Source of the DNA: Ureibacillus massiliensis 4400831 = CIP 108448 = CCUG 49529
GTDB lineage: Bacteria; Bacillota; Bacilli; Bacillales_A; Planococcaceae
Direction of reading: 5' to 3'
DNA length: 64,000 nucleotides
Assembly: GCF_000772965.1 (NCBI RefSeq)
Contig: NZ_JPVQ01000001.1
Location: 235,824-299,823 of the forward strand
Below the pieces are notes generated by a model. The model searched no databases and was not told the DNA's origin. It was given only the letters and a program-made list of their open reading frames with translations. The position numbers and the translations under genes are program-made. Shown here in pieces: positions 63,945-64,000 of this stretch. Positions within the stretch are counted from its first letter, which is position 1, and each line of letters opens with the position of its first letter.

Positions 63945-64000
63945 TTTATGGTCCGCTCCAATGAGACGGCTATGTGATCAAGAGCACTATTTAAGTGATC
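63945..64000 (-). repeat. start of another GATCAC/GCGGA repeat array
   Basis: GGTCCGCTCCAATGAGAC, CTATGTGATCAAGAGCA and TTTAAGTGATC match arrays A-C in inverted orientation and run off the window, upstream of ywqB. Confidence 0.65.

Overview
The window is a 64 kb, low-GC stretch of a chromosome from an endospore-forming, flagellated Firmicute. Gene content (spo0F, spoIIR, spoIID, spoIIQ, spoIIID, mbl, flhO/flhP, ywlC/ywlE/ywlG, ywqA/ywqB) and gene order match the rpoE-pyrG-to-ywq arc of Bacillus subtilis. An IcmF-type mutase next to acyl-CoA dehydrogenases, the Clostridium/Lactobacillus-like thymidine kinase and the overall style suggest the Planococcaceae/Caryophanaceae (Lysinibacillus/Solibacillus-like). 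The species cannot be fixed from the sequence alone.

Layout. 0-7.5 kb: a fatty/branched-chain acyl-CoA operon (3-hydroxyacyl-CoA dehydrogenase, two acyl-CoA dehydrogenases, a TetR regulator, icmF). 7.6-18.8 kb: rpoE, pyrG with a G-tract attenuator, a DUF2529 gene, spo0F with a sigma-H promoter, fba, tal, murA (second copy), glpX, rho, rpmE. 18.9-20.6 kb: tdk between two repeat arrays. 20.7-33.2 kb: prfA-prmC-spoIIR, a DnaA-box cluster, ywlC, mntP-like, ywlE, a chemoreceptor, rpiB-ywlG-glyA behind a PurR-type site, an EAL phosphodiesterase, upp. 33.6-42.7 kb: UDP-GlcNAc 2-epimerase and the complete F1Fo ATP synthase operon atpIBEFHAGDC. 42.8-47.5 kb: ywzB, murA (first copy), spoIID, spoIIQ, spoIIID. 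47.6-49.1 kb: repeat arrays. 49.1-56.8 kb: mbl, flhO, flhP, an EpuA-like membrane protein, fabZ, an unrecognised gene, an acidic lipoprotein, a nucleotidyltransferase-like/XRE pair, ywpF, ssbB with a ComK box. 56.8-59.4 kb: 2.6 kb of non-coding repeats. 59.4-63.8 kb, minus strand: ywqB-ywqA (SWIM protein and SNF2 helicase).

The most unusual content is non-coding. Several intergenic regions carry arrays of short degenerate motifs (GGACAAAA-type and GATCAC/GCGGATA-type) spaced almost exactly 19-22 bp apart. In the two most regular families these are organised into ~103-bp super-repeats, i.e. about ten helical turns, and the two families lie next to each other at each locus. A separate six-unit array of ~95-bp hairpin repeats with compensatory base changes follows ssbB, and a ~170-nt chain of hairpins lies between fba and tal. 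I recognise none of these with certainty. Regulatory sites that fit known biology well are the DnaA boxes before ywlC, the ComK box before ssbB, the PurR-type site before rpiB-ywlG-glyA, the pyrG reiterative-transcription leader and the sigma-H promoter of spo0F.
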